Below, piece by piece: positions 10,576 to 21,930 of a DNA stretch of 64,000 nt; position 1 is the first letter of the stretch, and every line of letters begins with the position of its first letter. The stretch covers positions 5,139,914 through 5,203,913 of the forward strand of contig JANVCC010000174.1 of NCBI GenBank assembly GCA_025345505.1, written 5' to 3'. The stretch comes from Todiramphus chloris collaris (lineage: Eukaryota; Chordata; Aves; Coraciiformes; Alcedinidae). A program made the translations under genes and the position numbers. Below the pieces are notes generated by a model. It was not told where the DNA came from, ran no database searches, and saw only the letters and a list, made by a program, of their open reading frames with translations.

Positions 10576-11580
10576 CAGTTCCAGCTGCAGTTAGCTGGTG
10601 GAGCAGGAGACCCTGGACAGCCTGGCTAGTGTCTCTGTGGCCTGTGGACCCCAGATGCGGGGCAGAATGAGCTCTGCAGTACCATGGGGATTTCCAGGGG
10701 ACCCCAAAGCGAGCGGCTTTCCTGGGGAAAAGCTCCTGGGGAGCTTTGTGCCATCATTAACTTCTCCTTGCAGCCAGTTCAGCTGCTGCATCCAGGCTTG
10801 GCTGAGGGATGCGACTGCTGGCCCCTCTGCCATCCTGTCGGGTTACAGGTCCATACCCATCTCTCAGGAGCACTTTGTAGGAGCCCAAATAAACTCTTGC
10901 TACCAGCAGACCCCATAAATCTTCATTACCAATCTGCCCAATGTTTCTCCTCTCCCCAAGAGTTCCCACAGTGGCCATAACTCTTCTCCAGGCCCAGGAG
11001 TTAATCATATTTTATAGCAGATGGATACATTCCGTTTATGTTTTATTCCTCAGCCACATGTTTTTAGGCAAACATTGTTGCTCTGTACCGGAGGAACAGC
11101 TTTGGCCTGGAAAACGAAGCCAAGGGCTGGGGCCACCTCTGAGGCAGAGGAGAGACCTGTCCAGGCTTGGGGCAGGGCCAAGGGATGGGCTGAAGAGCAG
11201 GAGTCAGGGGAATGATGCCTGGGGGCATCAACTCAAGCTCCTTGCCCAAGGAAGGGCATCTTCAGCAGACACTGCCTCCCAGAATCATGCCCTTGGCAGG
11301 AAGGGCAGCAGCAGAGCTCTGCTCAGCTTCTGGAGAAACTGGCACTTCATTTCACATCGTTCTAATCTTCTTACTCCCGTGGGCTTTGAGCTGTTTCTAG
11401 CAAGATCATAATGTCAGGCAGATTCATGGGCTTCAGGCTCTGTTGTAGGGCTTTATCATAGAGGTTTTTGTCACCAAAGAAGCTCAGGAGGTAGAAGTGC
11501 CCCCAGATGTGCAGCCGTGTGGGGCTGGGAGGGCTGGCTGTGCCTGGCTCCAGGGGACCACGGGGCCCTGGTCTGGGTCA
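10576..11580. other. Intergenic spacer
   Basis: GC-rich, unrecognised DNA. ORFs on both strands lack protein signatures. An AT-richer part at 10,900-11,090 contains no repeat I know. Confidence 0.45.
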
Positions 11581-12260
11581 AGGCTATAAATACCAGCCCA
11601 AGTACAGGCTGCAGAGTGAAAGGAAATCGCCGATTATCTTCGGTGACATTTTATTAGCGAAGAACAGTTTGTTCTTACATTCTTCTGACTGTCTGCCTTT
11701 TTTTTAGATGAGAATCTATATGAAATATGCTGTAAAATACCTAATGTGCCTTTTTGGGATAATAATTCACAGTCTGTGTTCATAAATTCACATTTTGCTA
11801 AAAAAGGGGAAAAAAGAAGCAGGTGATCTTGGATAATTTATAACACACACTCTGTGCTATTACTCCCCAGCGATCGTGATGCTGTTGCTTGGGGATTTGG
11901 ATTCTGCACGGAGGCAGCAGTCAGTTTGCAGTCCTTCATTTTGCCTATTCAGGCTACATTGGGCTTTTCAAAGCTGAAGAACAGTTTGGAAAATACATAA
12001 GCCTACTTCTGAGAGCTGGAGGTAAGTGTCATATCCCGGGAAGGGAACCATGTTTATACCTGTTTTGATATACTGGCCAATTAAGGATTGCCAAACAGAA
12101 CTGGGGAAATTTGCATCAAAATGTGCTTCCTTCATGATAAAATAGGAGTTTCCTGCCTATGCTCTACCTGGAGGACAATCTCATTTCATTTCTACTTAGA
12201 CTTTGGCACTGTGTGTACAGCTGAAAGCATTAGTCACTCTGATAGAAATCACATTTATTT
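11581..12260. promoter_or_regulatory. AT-rich candidate regulatory stretch
   Basis: Starts with a TATA-like GGCTATAAATACC and continues AT-rich, with ATTTATAACACACAC and TGGCCAATTAAGG words. A POU octamer in reverse (ATTTGCAT) lies at 12,109-12,116. Several separate elements may be included. Confidence 0.33.
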
Positions 12261-12989
12261 GTTCCTCCTAAGATGATGCTGGGTGCTGAGGGCAGGCTGT
12301 AGGTCTGCAACTCAGGACCTACAAGGAGACTGTTAATTGATAGGTGGGTTCTCTCCATTAATGGCTGTTTTACCCAGGACCACAAAGCACACATAACTAC
12401 GGACCAGCTGTTGGCTGAGTCCTACACAGAGCTGTGGCAAGGGGCTGGTGGCCAGGGCAATGCACAGTGGTCCTGGAGCAGAGCTGTGTGCCCCCAAACC
12501 AGCTCCACTGTGAATGCTGTGATTTAAGGTCTCCATTTCTGGGTTAAGAAGCTATGCTGAGGGCAAAGCCAGCCTGGTCTGCAGGCTCTGCAGGGCTTTT
12601 CCTTCCCCAGGGCAGACAGGACACCTTTCTGTTTGCTTTTTCCTCTGCCTGTGAAATCAAATTATCCCCACAATGCTACACTTAAGGTGAAGAATAAATA
12701 TTGTAGAAGAACGTTGTGGAAAATTTGTCCACTTTGGAGTCAACAGAATAGCACAGTATGTAAAGCTGTCTTAACACTTTATCCTAACCGAAACGTTTGT
12801 CATTTCATTAGCACCAAGTGCACTTGTCAAGCTGTTATTTTAAGACGAGTTTGTGTGAAATCTGAAGAGTCTGGAGGCTGTGTGGTGGAGGATGGGCCTG
12901 GCCAAGGTGGCAACGCTTGCTTGGTGCTCCCTCTGAAGGGTCGGGGAGTGCCCCGTGCCCAGGAGTGCTGATGCCACCCCAGCCGGCAG
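12261..12989. other. Spacer with an AT-rich core at 12,640-12,870
   Basis: GC-rich 12,280-12,630, then an AT-rich non-repetitive part (12,640-12,870) with ACAATGCTACACTTAAGG and CATTTCATTAGC words that could be regulatory, then GC-rich again. No gene is seen. Confidence 0.4.
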
Positions 12990-13215
12990 CTCTGTCTCCT
13001 AATAAAGCCCTAATAAACCCGAATTAGGATTTATTGCGCCTAGCAGACGTTTCTTCAATTCCCTGAGTCAATGACCTCAGTTTTGGTTTTGAACTATTGT
13101 TCAATTTGCACTCATTGCAATCTGAAACTCAGCACTGTGATTAATCATCGGGCTGGAACATCGCGGGGCTGCGCAAATGGGGATATGGAGATTAATTAGC
13201 GAAGGGTATTTGAGT
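12990..13215. promoter_or_regulatory. Candidate conserved non-coding block, dense homeodomain words
   Basis: Contains CCTAATAAAGCCCTAATAAA, a palindrome-like TGAGTCAATGACCTCA (AP-1/nuclear-receptor-like), GTGATTAATCATCGG (paired ATTA cores) and GGAGATTAATTAGCG. CpGs persist next to ATTA cores. One of the densest candidate enhancers in the window by eye. Confidence 0.45.
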
Positions 13216-14630
13216 GTGTGGCTCAGCATCTCAAGTGATCAGAGCTGCTGCTGCATCCCAAATTCTACCAGTGTGTCCCTGACCTGCCCAAGTGCTGAGC
13301 CTTAGGAAGGACAGGAGTTGGTTCCTGGGGTGCGAGGACCCTCCTTTCCGGTAACAGCTTCAGGCAATTGCTGCTCCTTGTGATGCCAGGGAGTCCCCAC
13401 CACAGGAGACTTTTAATCTCTTCCTTCGTTGAGTTACTGACCAAACCTGCATCGTACCCGAAAGCATTTCAGCTGCAGCTCACAGGTGTCCTCAGTGCTG
13501 GGTCCTATCTGTGTGAGGAGGTAGGTACCCTTAGTGTTAATCGCAGCTCTGCCCGTGTGCTGCCTTCCAAATTTGCTCGTCTTTGTCAGAAAGGAAAAGT
13601 ACAAGAGCTGAGGGATTGCTTGTGCTCCTCTAAACGAATCAGCGTGGCGATGTACCTGCCAAATGAGCCAGACCCTGCTTTCAGGGAGCTGTTTTCTCTG
13701 AGCAATTAAAAGACAAATTGAGAGACAGTGGGTGTTTAAAAAAAAGTTATTGTAATAGATTTGTCACTGAGATTTGCACTGGAAAGTTTGGAAGCTGCTG
13801 CAGATTCCTTCTGCCCGCGCAGGGATCCCCCTGGTGCCGCCCGCGCCGCAGTGGTGCCCGCTGCTCCTTGCCGGGCAGATGCTGCTGCTGCGGAGCAGCT
13901 GGACCAGGCGCGCACGTTCCCCCCTCGATGGTGATTCGGAGGAGGAGTGGAATGTAAACTCCTCAGTGGCTCGAGAGGATATAAAGAGGAGGTGTTTGGG
14001 GCTAAAATAAGCCTTTGTTGGAGCTGCTATAAAGAAGGATAAAGTGTCTTTTCTTTTCCTCGATGGTATCCAGTGAAGGCTGGCAGTGGCCAACAGTGTG
14101 GGAGCTGTCCCTGCCGGGCAGGGAACACGGGGACCATGGCAGGACTCTGTGCTGGCCCTGGCAGCGCCTCTCCTGAGCTCCCAGAGACACAGTAGCTGGA
14201 GTCACTCCAGAGATGCTGGGAGCTGGGGACAAGGACAGCAAGGGATGTCAGCGGCAGGGCTCGGTGTAATGAGCATTAGCTCCCACTTAGCTGTTATTAA
14301 CCAGCTACATCGTGTGCGGCACGGGGGGAAAATCGATAGGTGAAGGCTGGAGTTATGGGAAGCAATCTGGCAGTTGGAGTTGCTTCCTGCCACTGTCTTT
14401 AGCCACTGTTCAGGAGCTTTGTGCAAACAGGCTGTGGATCTTCCCAGCAGAAGCTCTGACTGATGGGCAGTGTTGATTTACAGGGATTTGTGGACACTTC
14501 TGGATGGAGCATCCTGGAGCATCCCGGATGGACAGAGCTGCTCCCTGTCCCCAGCACTGGCTTCACTTGTGCCACTGCCCCTTGATTCTGGGAGTAACAA
14601 TAACTACACGAGAGCCTGATTTTATTTCCT
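13216..14630. other. Spacer with a small CpG cluster
   Basis: Unrecognised DNA. Around 13,810-13,960 CpGs cluster (CCGCCCGCGCCGC and GGCGCGCACG words), which might mark a small unmethylated regulatory site. No exon is recognisable. Confidence 0.4.
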
Positions 14631-15360
14631 CCCAGTCCACTGCAGTTCTAAAATTTTGTTAATAAAGTTATAAATTACAATCAATGCTAATGCCCAGGTG
14701 AGATCAGTCTTGATGACTTTACTGAAGTTTTAATATTCTCTTCACCTCTAGCTGATCTGGCAGTCATTACGATGAGGAAGAGGAGAAAATCAGGGTGAGG
14801 AGGTGATCGGTGCTGTGACCAGAGCAGCACTGAGGCAAAGGCCCCCATGCCTCCCTCTTTCTGCCCCGTTTGCCGTACTTTGAGGAAGGGGATGGGCAGC
14901 CCCTGTGTTTATGCTCAGCCAGGAGCCCCACCTATTGCTGTGAGTGTTAATATTGCTGCTAAAAAAATAGTTCCTCCAGAATGTATTGATTTTCTGAAAA
15001 TGTCCACACCTCCAGCAGCTCCCCCGGGACGTATTTTCAAGTGGAAATGAAACTGAGGAAAAACTAATTTGCTTAAAATAACTGTAGGGGTTGAATTGTT
15101 TTGTGCTGGAAGAACAAATAAGCAAAAGGAAGAAATGGAGTTTGAGTAACGAGCCCGAGCTGCGCGTGACACTTTCTAATGTGGAATTACAGATGGAATC
15201 ATCCCAGGAGTACATCCGATTTGCACGGTGGGATGTGTCTGCTCCTCTAAACAATTGCATCATGGTCCTGGGATCCAGCCCTCCTGGGATTATTAACAAG
15301 CACTTTGGTGTGACTTTCTTTTGCAGAGTTCCTAATAACTGTTTAATAAGTATGTAAATA
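14631..15360. promoter_or_regulatory. AT-rich candidate regulatory stretch
   Basis: Two AT-rich parts (14,630-14,770 and 14,930-15,355) separated by a short GC-rich one. Words such as GTTAATATTGCTGC, AAACTAATTTGC and GGGATTATTAAC occur. Overlapping ORFs of 88 and 191 codons on opposite strands show no domain and are probably accidental. Confidence 0.33.
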
Positions 15361-15960
15361 GGCACCCATCCATTTTAGCAGTGCGTGCCAACAGAGCGGA
15401 GTGCTCTGCCTACGGGAGTTCTGCAGAGGGGTTCTCTGCTGGGACCCTTGGCCTGGGGGCATGGGCAGTGCCAGGAGCTCTGCCAGGGCCAGCTCTGGGG
15501 GTCTGCAACCCTTCTCCCCAGTTTTTCCCTCCCTCTCCTCTGTGATGCTCTGTGTGAGGAAGACATGGTGACAGGGAGCCCAGATGTGGCTCGTGGGGAG
15601 CCCTGGCTGCTCTGGGGCGCTGCGGGGGCCAGTCGATAGGTGACACGATTGCAGTCGCACCAGATTGCTTTTTTACGGCCGCAGCTCTGTGCAGTAAGAA
15701 GCTGGCAATAAAAATAATTTGTTGGAGGGCTGTTGATAAAACCCTACTTATTGTGAGCTGTAAATTCGGTGCCGGCACTTCCACCTTTATTTCCCACCCA
15801 GGGAATGAGATCCCCTCGCACCGACCGGGGAGGAGAGAGCAGGAAGTGCTGCAATGGTTCTGCTCTGCCAGCCTTAACCCAGGAGCTCGTGGAAATGAAG
15901 GAATGGGTTTTATTCAGTGAGATAAGGGTTCTGCAGTTGCCAAAACCAGAGCACAGAATT
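15361..15960. other. GC-rich spacer
   Basis: CTG-rich, low-information DNA. An AT-rich piece at 15,690-15,770 is the only change in texture. Nothing recognisable. Confidence 0.45.
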
Positions 15961-16115
15961 CCTCCAGCCTGAGGAGACGATTGTAGCGTAGCGAGCTTTC
16001 TTTTTCCGTGTCCAATTTACCAAATTCTTGTAAACTGCAATTAAAGAAGCGACAGCAGTTCCAGATGTCTCATTAAGCTTCTCCTTAACCCTTCATTTTG
16101 CCCAAGGAAGAATAA
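15961..16115. promoter_or_regulatory. Candidate conserved non-coding block
   Basis: Short AT-rich block with TTGTAGCGTAGCGAGC, CTGCAATTAAAG, CATTAAGCTTC and AATAATTTGG words, and CpGs in AT-rich context. Texture suggests a regulatory element. Confidence 0.33.
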
Positions 16116-16529
16116 TTTGGTGTGAGCCATGTGCTGGTGGCCTGCAGGTCCCACATGGGCATCGGCAGTGACTCCTCAGCCTTCTCTCCAGCTGCTGGAG
16201 GGGCAGAAATGGGGGAAAACCACAAAGTTCAGGTGGTTTTTGGTTTCCTTTGTTCTGTCTACACATAAAGTTGTTGGGCTTCAGGAAAGGGCTAGCAGGG
16301 CACTAAGGTGGCAGGGTTGGTGTTACTGTGCGAAGGCTCCGAGATGCTTCGGCTTTGCTCTGAGCTGACCCAAGCCCCGTGCTGCTGAGGATGCTCAAGG
16401 ATCTGAGTTTCCCATCCCTGCTAAGGGCTGATGCCTGAGGGCTCAGTGAGCTGGCCCAGGGTCTCCTGGACAGCCAGCCCTCTCCTTGGGCTCGTGGCCA
16501 GGCTCAGCCTTTCCCCCTGCGCTTTGCAG

Positions 16530-16720
16530 CGCTTCCAAATGACAAATCAATTATTCTTTATTAGGTTTATTTCTTTCATTAGTCATTTCTTCAATGCTTT
16601 CAATGTTTCATTAGTCTCTTAAGTTACAGTGGATTTCAAGCACTGTGTAGAAGAGGATAATTTATTTGATTAGGTCATTTATTTTCTGGGTACATTTTTA
16701 AAGGTCAATTAATCCACCTA
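16530..16720. promoter_or_regulatory. Candidate conserved non-coding block
   Basis: AT-rich block with repeated CATTAG words (CATTAGTC occurs twice), ATCAATTATTC, TTTATTTGATTAGG and GTCAATTAATCC. The surrounding spacer (16,116-16,529) is GC-rich with no recognisable content. Confidence 0.35.
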
Positions 16721-18639
16721 AATGGAGGAGGACGTATAGAATACCATATAGTGCCTCCTTCCACCTGTGCCAGTGTTCTCTTGCTTGTCCAGGTCGGGAG
16801 CGTGCGGGTGCATGCTGGAGAGACATTTGAACTGGGAATTGTGCTTTCATAAGCTGCTCTCCGGGGTGTGTTTTCCGTCTCCTTCCTAGGAACGAAGAGC
16901 TCCTCGGCCTGAGGGAGGGCAGCTGCTGCTCACTGTTCATTCCCAACCTGAGAGCCAGTCAGCACGTCCAGCCCGGTCCCCCCCATGCCAGAGCATCTCC
17001 AGCTCAGGGGATCGCTTTAGTCGGTGCTGATGCCGATGAAATCGGGCTGGGGATGACCACGAGGCCGTGTGGGAAGGGGTTATGGTCTGTCTGAGACTTC
17101 ATTGGCTCTGCCCGTCGGTAACACTGCCATCCGTGATGCTAAATATTGCCGTGCAGGGACAAACCCATCATTTTATGAATATTTCCAGCAAAGCAAGCGA
17201 TTTATTCCGTTCTGGGGCTGTGATCATTATGGAAATGTGGAAGCAGCAAAGCCGCTCGTCTCGCTCGTGTGAATCATCCTGTTAATTTCCAAACGAGCGG
17301 AGCTGGCCAGCCCCTGCCCGGGGCAGGGTGTGAGGGGTGCCGGGGAGCACGGGGGGACCCCAGCCTGTCCCTGCCATAGCAAAGTGCTGCCATGCCAGGC
17401 GCTGTGCCCCCTCGCAGCTCCCCAGCAGCAACTGGGGAAGCCCTGGTTCAGCACCAGAGCTGTGGAGGGGCCATGGTGATGAGTGGAGAAGCTGTCTGCC
17501 TCCCATAGACCTGACCTCCCATAGATGTGTCGCTGTTATTCCTTACGGGGAAAGGGAGACCTGCCAGTTCAGCCCAGGGAGCAAAAGCCAGAAAATCCAT
17601 TGCTCCTGCTGCCTTTCCTGTTTGTATTTACATTTTTATTGATGCCTACAGTGTAAAACACCAATTACTTTAACTGGAAAATCCATCGCGTGGCCTAGTA
17701 AAGTTTCCCTTAAAAAAGGCATGGCAAAGCCCAGACAGCTCGACACCTCCACTGAAATGTGAAAGGTGTAACTCCAACTGGGAAATACCTGGAAACGTTT
17801 AAAGAATGGAATCCCCTGCATGCGGGAGCTGGAGAGGAGCCCCCGTCCCATCTGGCAAAGGGAAGCCACGGCCTCACTTGCCTTTCTGGGGGACAGCAGT
17901 GACACTGACCCCGGCAGGAAGGTGCTGATTTGCCAAACAAACCAGCTCTGGTGTCAACTCAAGCGCTGGAGTGCCGATGGGCTGCGGGCCGGGGAGAGAA
18001 GAGCAGCAGCAACCCGGGCGCGATGCTTTGCAGGGGTGCTGCCCGTCTGGGGACAGCAGCCCCAGCGAGCACAGCGCAGACCCTGGTGCCTGTCCGTGGG
18101 GAGGCTGCCTTTGGGTTCCGTTGCAGCAGCTTGGCAGAATACTAATGAGGATGTGTAATTAGTCCCAATTCATAGAACAGGCTGGTGCATTTATCACAGC
18201 TCCGTGCGGGCGGCTGGTGTGGCAGCGTAGGATGCATCCCGGGCTCAGACCTCACATGTAGCTCGGCCCGTTGCAGTGGGGTGGGCAGGACCATCCCAGC
18301 TGGGAAGAGATGGAGTGGCAAGGAGACAGGCCTGTGTTTGCCCAGAGAAGATCTGCTCATAATAACTGGTCACCAAAAAAGTTAGGGGGACTGATTTTTT
18401 TCTTTGCTGTCCTGAAGCCGGGTAGGATGCATGAACCCACCCGGGGCAGAGGCACGCAAGGGCCTCCTGAGCAGGTTAGTTTCCTCTTGTTCCATCCCTA
18501 TTCAATCTCATTAAACGTGTTGAAAACCTTTGCTGAGGGCTTCTTAAAAGAAATAAAGACCAATATTTGGAGTGTGCACAGCTGAGGGGGATGTTTCTGC
18601 AATTGCAAAAGAAGTTTTTGGGTTTGTTTTTTTTCTCCT
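16721..18639. other. Spacer with two AT-rich patches
   Basis: Mostly GC-rich. A patch at 17,100-17,300 keeps CpGs in AT-rich context (GCTAAATATTGCCG, CGATTTATTCCG), and 17,600-17,720 has ACCAATTACTTTAAC. Both could be regulatory. No gene or repeat was recognised. Confidence 0.4.
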
Positions 18640-18865
18640 CCAGTGCAGGAACAATTTAAAAACATTCATGATGCAAGGCAGGTTTCAAACCACTTATTAA
18701 ATAATGCAGAGCAAGAGTTAAAAATTGATGCTAAACTTTATTTTCTGTGGCCTCCTGAGAGGCCGCTCGGCTCGTTGCAGCCCCGCATCTTCACCGCTTA
18801 TCAGGAGCTGTAAGACTTGCAGCGCGCTAATGCGTATCAAAGCTCGCGGTAAATCTCCTTTCTTT
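18640..18865. promoter_or_regulatory. Candidate conserved non-coding block
   Basis: AT-rich first half (ACAATTTAAAAACATTC, CTTATTAAATAATGC, GTTAAAAATTGATGC) runs into a CpG-containing second half (GGCCGCTCGGCTCG, GCGCGCTAATGCG). Such a junction is common in deeply conserved enhancers. Untested. Confidence 0.38.
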
Positions 18866-19306
18866 CATCTCTTTTTCCCATTCCTGACTTTCTGAGTGCA
18901 ATAAAATGCTCTTTGTGGAGGAGCCCCTGTGCTGTGGGCTGGAATTCTGGCTCGGCAGTGTGTCGCATCCTGCTCTCTGCCTGGGTGCCAGCAGCTCTGC
19001 CGGGTGCTGCTCCTGCACCTAGCCCAGGGGCTCCGTCCTGCCCCCGGGTCTCCACTCTGGATAGATACCTGAAACCAGAAGGGATCTCTGCTGAGAAGGG
19101 AGCTGCACCAGAGTGATCTATCCTGCTGGCATTGTCACTGCAAAGCTTCTGCCAGCTCCAAGAAGCCTCCTGAATCCTCCTCAGGTTATCAGGCAATTAA
19201 ACTTCTCTTCCCTCTCTGCCAGCGCAGAGCTGATGCCTGCGTGGTCTGCAGCCACGCTGCCTTTCCATAGCTACGCTCCTGATGTGGGGCAGTGAGGAAT
19301 TCATAG
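18866..19306. other. GC-rich spacer
   Basis: No recognisable content apart from accidental ORFs. Confidence 0.45.
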
Positions 19307-19361
19307 GAGGCAACTTGATGATCTTGAAGGTCTCTTCCAACCAGAACAGTTCTATGAATTT
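19307..19361 (+). mobile_element. CR1 LINE 3' end remnant
   Basis: The text GATGATCTTGAAGGTCTCTT then CCAACCAGAACAGTTCTATG is the characteristic 3' terminus of bird CR1 elements, here in plus orientation and followed by one degraded ATTCTATG-type terminal unit. Only about 55 bases remain, with no coding part. A 9-base inverted repeat (19,298-19,306 and 19,352-19,360) frames it. Confidence 0.85.
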
Positions 19362-20061
19362 AAGAGACGGCTGCAGGAGCCCTTCCCAGGTTCGGAGGTG
19401 GGAGGATCTGCTGCCAGGCTGAAGCCTGAGGTAAAGACAGAGACCTCCCTCCAGCTGATCTCTTCCAAGCAGCAGTTGCAGGGGGATGCTGCGTGGTCCA
19501 GGTGTGGAATTCCTCACTGGTCAAGCTCCCCATTACAACAGGCATCGCCGAGAAGATGCTGGGGACTCATGGGTCAAGTGGCCTGGGTGCGAGGGGAACA
19601 TCACTGCACTGCATATCTGTGAGCTCAGGGCATGATCCCTCTGAGAACCCCCTGTTGGGGTCTCTGAGGGTGCAGCAGTGGCCGAGCTGGGAGAGAAGAT
19701 CTCTGTAGATATATCATAAGTCTCCTGCAACATGGTTAGGTTTTAAACAGACTAAATAAATATTAATAAACCATAAAGAACATGGGCTCCATTAGAAAAG
19801 TGGAGGATAACAGATGGTCTGTAGTTAACCATAAAATTATTTTCAGCTGAGGAGCCAGGCTGGTGTAAGAGACCATGTGAGCTGTGCTCCAGCTCCTCTC
19901 AGGGCTCCTCAGACCATGAGATGTGAAGGTTTTGATGAACTCCAGCCCATCTGCTGTTCTCTGCCGCAGGCGAGCTGGCTGCAGGAGGAGCCCCAGGCAA
20001 AGGGCACCATGCTCCCCTTCACCACGCAAGCCCATTGCCGATGCCACTGGCACCACCGGAC
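19362..20061. other. Spacer before the duplicated segment
   Basis: GC-rich with an AT-rich interval (19,690-19,850). It is covered by the window's longest ORF (283 codons, minus strand, 19,763-20,614), which has no recognisable domain. Confidence 0.45.
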
Positions 20062-20207
20062 TGGGCACCCAGCACCCATCACAACCACCCAGGGCACCCA
20101 GCGCTCTGACAGCCTGCTCCACCAGCCAGTGCCATTCAGATGGACCCATAAGCAGGGTGAAAATCTGACTTTCTTCTGACAGCAGCTGGTGCCTTCGGGA
20201 GGTTTTG
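20062..20207 (+). repeat. 146-bp segment, copy A of a direct duplication
   Basis: This segment, from TGGGCACCCAGCACCCATCA to TTCGGGAGGTTTTG, recurs at 21,240-21,384. The copies differ by two substitutions and one base in an A run. Similarity starts and stops abruptly, with unrelated flanks and no obvious target-site duplication. The internal word GGGCACCCAG occurs twice. No repeat family is recognised. Confidence 0.95.
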
Positions 20208-21239
20208 TACGTGGGCACTGCCCGGGCGCGGGTGCAAAAATCAATTAACAGAGAGGGAAAAATTCCCTCTGACAACAGAGGGCCCAGGAACCGGCAACAA
20301 GCAGAATGATCTTCAAAGAAGCTGTCGAAGCAAATGAGAGAAGAAAACCCCACTAAGCTGTTTAATATTTCGTGCCAGGCATGTGGAAAGCAGCGTAGTG
20401 CAGCGTCCCCCAGCTGGTCAGGGCAGCCTGGCAGCTCTGGTGTGCTGCGTGCCAGGGCTGGCAGGGGCGTTCCCGCACCTCGAAGCGCTGCTCCACCTCT
20501 GCAGCTGGGGAAGAGGCGAGAAGGGAGGGAATGTGTTGAGGGTTTTCTGTGTTTGTTTTCTTTTAGTGGGGCAAATAACGTAAGAAAAATGGTCTGGCCA
20601 ACTCCAGTTGTCATCAGAGGGAGATCAGAAGGCTGCTGGGTTCACTGCAAGCGTGTAGGAGGCAAGGAAACAAGAGGAAAGTCCGGCACTTATAAATTGT
20701 AGCTGTTAAATCTAACGGGGGGAACAAAACAGAAGATAATTGGGATAACCAGTCATTGCAAGAACAAAATTTAAATTTCAGCAGTCAGCAAGAAAGTTTT
20801 CATAAATAGAAATACCAACTGTTCAGGTGGAGAACTTAAAGATCGCCGCAGAAGTGAATGATAAAAGAGTCGCTTGAATACATTCAGAGCCCATTGTTCA
20901 GGAGAAGAAAGCGGTAAAGAAAAGGAAAATAGGGCTCCTCAAAGTAATGAGTGGAGCAGATGAGGGAGAACAAAGGCCCAGCAGCTCCCGTATCCAGTTA
21001 ATTTGTTCCTATCTCGTGGAAGAGAATGAGAAGCGGGCGAGGCAGCAGCGTGGCTGTGTGATACCGCAGAAGGGGTGCTGTTATTAAAGCTGGGATAAAT
21101 AACCGAGCGGGCACGAGCTGGGGGCTGATAAAGCAGAGCAGGCTCTAGAAGTTGAGTTTGGCGTGTGCACGCTTCCTAAGGGGGTGTGACAGCTCCTGTG
21201 TCTCCGTGCTGCATCTGTTCACGCCCGTTCCCAGTACCT
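20208..21239. promoter_or_regulatory. Interval between duplicate copies, AT-rich candidate block at 20,690-20,960
   Basis: After a GC-rich start, 20,690-20,960 is A-rich with AGATAATTGGGATAACC, AAATTTAAATTTC and ATAAATAG words and a purine-rich end. It looks like a possible regulatory element. The rest is unrecognised. Confidence 0.33.
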
Positions 21240-21384
21240 TGGGCACCCAGCACCCATCACAACCACCCAGGGCACCCAGCACTCTGACAGCCTGCTCCAC
21301 CAGCCGGTGCCATTCAGATGGACCCATAAGCAGGGTGAAATCTGACTTTCTTCTGACAGCAGCTGGTGCCTTCGGGAGGTTTTG
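21240..21384 (+). repeat. 145-bp segment, copy B of a direct duplication
   Basis: Near-identical to 20,062-20,207 (about 98% by hand alignment), in the same orientation and starting 1,178 bases downstream. Copy B continues into CTTCTCTGTG, whereas copy A continues into TACGTGGGCA. Such high identity implies a recent event or gene conversion. Confidence 0.95.
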
Positions 21385-21529
21385 CTTCTCTGTGTTGCTC
21401 AGAGATGTCCCGGCAGAGATGTCCCAGCACCAGCATCCACGTAAGGTGGCCACTGAGCCAGCGCCGCGCTCGCCCAAGGTAACGCAGGCTGCCCATGCCT
21501 GCCACGCTGGTTACTGTTCTGGGCTGCGC

Positions 21530-21690
21530 TTATTTCCACTTATGATTCAGTTTATCCCAATTAAATGGCACTTAGACTGCAGCGTAGTTATCCAGTCCAA
21601 TACTCTTAATTAGTTTGTAAAGTATTATAAGTCAATTTTAATTATTTCCAGTGGATTTCAGGGAAATCTCAATTAGATGTCTTGTGCTTT
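21530..21690. promoter_or_regulatory. Candidate conserved non-coding block
   Basis: AT-rich with CCCAATTAAATGG, CTCTTAATTAGTTTG, TATTATAAGTC, TTTTAATTATTTCC and CTCAATTAGATG words. Five ATTA/TAAT-type cores occur within 160 bases. Enhancer-like by texture. Confidence 0.4.
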
Positions 21691-21760
21691 TACTCCAAGC
21701 AGCAGCTCTTCCTTCACCTCTCCAAGTGCTGTTTTCTTCCCCATGTTTCCCCTCACCCAC

Positions 21761-21930
21761 CAGTGGAGCCCAGATGGAGCTGTGGGGATCCAGTGGAGCC
21801 CATACGGAGCTGTGGGGATCCAGTGGAGCCCAGATGGATCTGTGGGGATCCAGTGGATCCCAGACGGAGCTGTGGGGATCCAGCGGAGCCCAGACGGAGC
21901 TGTGGGGATCCAGTGGAGCCCAGCTGGAGC
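21761..21930. repeat. 30-bp minisatellite
   Basis: Exact 30-base units start at 21,781, 21,811, 21,841, 21,871 and 21,901, preceded by a 20-base partial unit. The consensus begins TGTGGGGATCCAGTGGAGCC and ends with a CAGA(T/C)GGAGC part. Each unit carries a GGATCC. The length is ten codons, so several frames stay open and make repetitive decapeptide ORFs, which I regard as accidental. Confidence 0.97.

Noticed and set aside
14790..15365. 191-codon minus-strand ORF and an 88-codon plus-strand ORF, considered as an exon
   Set aside because: The AT-rich block looks regulatory. I could find no splice context or protein family.
19763..20614. Longest ORF (283 codons, minus strand)
   Set aside because: No domain, signal or codon pattern is recognisable. 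It overlaps other ORFs on both strands and part of it is the duplicated 146-bp segment. One such ORF is plausible by chance in GC-rich DNA of this length.
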